A stretch of DNA of 7,720 bases from Campylobacteraceae bacterium. GTDB lineage: Bacteria; Campylobacterota; Campylobacteria; Campylobacterales; Sulfurovaceae. This document shows positions 7,265-7,720 of this stretch, piece by piece. Within the stretch, counting starts at the first letter, position 1. Every line of letters begins with the position of its first letter. Under the pieces are notes generated by a model. The model was not told the origin of the DNA. It was given only the letters and a program-made list of their open reading frames with translations, and searched no databases. Made by a program: the position numbers and the translations under genes. The stretch spans positions 1 to 7,720 of the forward strand of contig JALSQB010000191.1 of the NCBI GenBank assembly GCA_026985655.1, given 5' to 3'.

Positions 7265-7720
7265 TTAATGAAACTTTATATCCCAAGCATGAATTAAACG
7301 CTTTTCAATAGGTGGCAACTCCATAAAATCAAACGAATAGATTTCACTCAAATAGTGCTGTGGATTATTTGGAGCATAAAACTCTAAACCTTCAAATGCT
7401 ATCTTTTTTAGAGGAAATACCTCATCAACATCGAACCAAGCAGCCACATCAGGCATTTTCCCAGAATAAACTACTTTAAGATTCTTTTTTTCCCACCCTT
7501 GATGCTTTTCTTCAAGAACCTCTATGAGTTTAGCTCTTTTTTGAGGATTATCTATGCCATTAGGTGTATGGAGTGAAATTGAAGAAGAGGCTCTAAGTGC
7601 TTCAAAACTCTCTTCATACAACTTTTTATTCTCTTGCGTATTTTCCATCGTTAGCATAGGGAAAATATCAATAAATACCCCTTGATGATAATTTATCTCT
7701 TTCTCTTTTTCATGAAACTC
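7265..7720 (-). CDS. LicD-family protein, C-terminal part, runs off the right edge
   Basis: The minus-strand frame stays open to the window edge, so 151 residues and a stop are visible and the true start lies outside. The visible part begins EFHEKEKEINYHQGVFIDIF, followed by PML; the GVFIDIFP segment is a hallmark of LicD/fukutin-like phosphotransferases. Further on, VFPLKKIAFEGLEFYAP, then HYLSEIYSFDFMELPP and a His near the end match the family's C-terminal block (Phe-Glu-Gly, Pro, Tyr, Met-x-Leu-Pro-Pro). Family members transfer phosphocholine or related groups to cell-surface glycans such as lipooligosaccharide or teichoic acid. The substrate here is unknown, and neighbouring genes that could reveal a surface-polysaccharide locus are outside the window. 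The Met codon at 7657 is internal, just after FIDIFP, and should not be used as the start. The gene converges on the wall-binding protein gene. Confidence 0.85.
   Translation of the reverse strand, partial: EFHEKEKEINYHQGVFIDIFPMLTMENTQENKKLYEESFEALRASSSISLHTPNGIDNPQKRAKLIEVLEEKHQGWEKKNLKVVYSGKMPDVAAWFDVDEVFPLKKIAFEGLEFYAPNNPQHYLSEIYSFDFMELPPIEKRLIHAWDIKFH

Overview
The window looks like chromosomal DNA of an AT-rich Campylobacterota bacterium, most likely Arcobacter-like. That placement is an inference from three things: a short RecO of the epsilonproteobacterial type, an E. coli-type glutamate synthase large subunit in AT-rich codons, and very AT-rich spacers with AAAGGA-type ribosome binding sites. 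I saw no rRNA, tRNA, CRISPR array, insertion sequence or phage gene.

Layout from left to right. Bases 1-101 (minus) hold the first 33 codons of an exported protein with a twin-arginine signal, preceded by a promoter-like site in a very AT-rich spacer. Bases 275-529 (minus) hold a remnant of a beta-carbonic anhydrase gene: the CSDSR active-site segment is intact, but there is no start codon and the second half of the enzyme is missing. Bases 600-5021 (minus) are a complete gltB, the large subunit of NADPH-dependent glutamate synthase, and no gltD lies on either side. An 85-bp divergent spacer separates gltB from recO (5107-5724, plus), a DNA repair mediator. Next on the plus strand is an exported protein (5841-7223) made of four tandem modules of 71-73 residues followed by a C-terminal peptidoglycan-binding domain. 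A 13-bp perfect hairpin at 7233-7263 separates it from the convergent 3' part of a LicD-family gene (7265 to the window edge, minus).

The genes do not form one pathway. gltB is ammonia assimilation, recO is recombinational repair, the repeat protein is envelope-associated, and the LicD-like protein probably modifies a surface glycan. Each appears to be its own transcription unit: the orientations alternate and no intact genes are close enough to suggest an operon. I found no convincing undescribed multi-gene system. The items most worth a second look are the four-module wall-binding protein, the carbonic anhydrase remnant and the solitary gltB.
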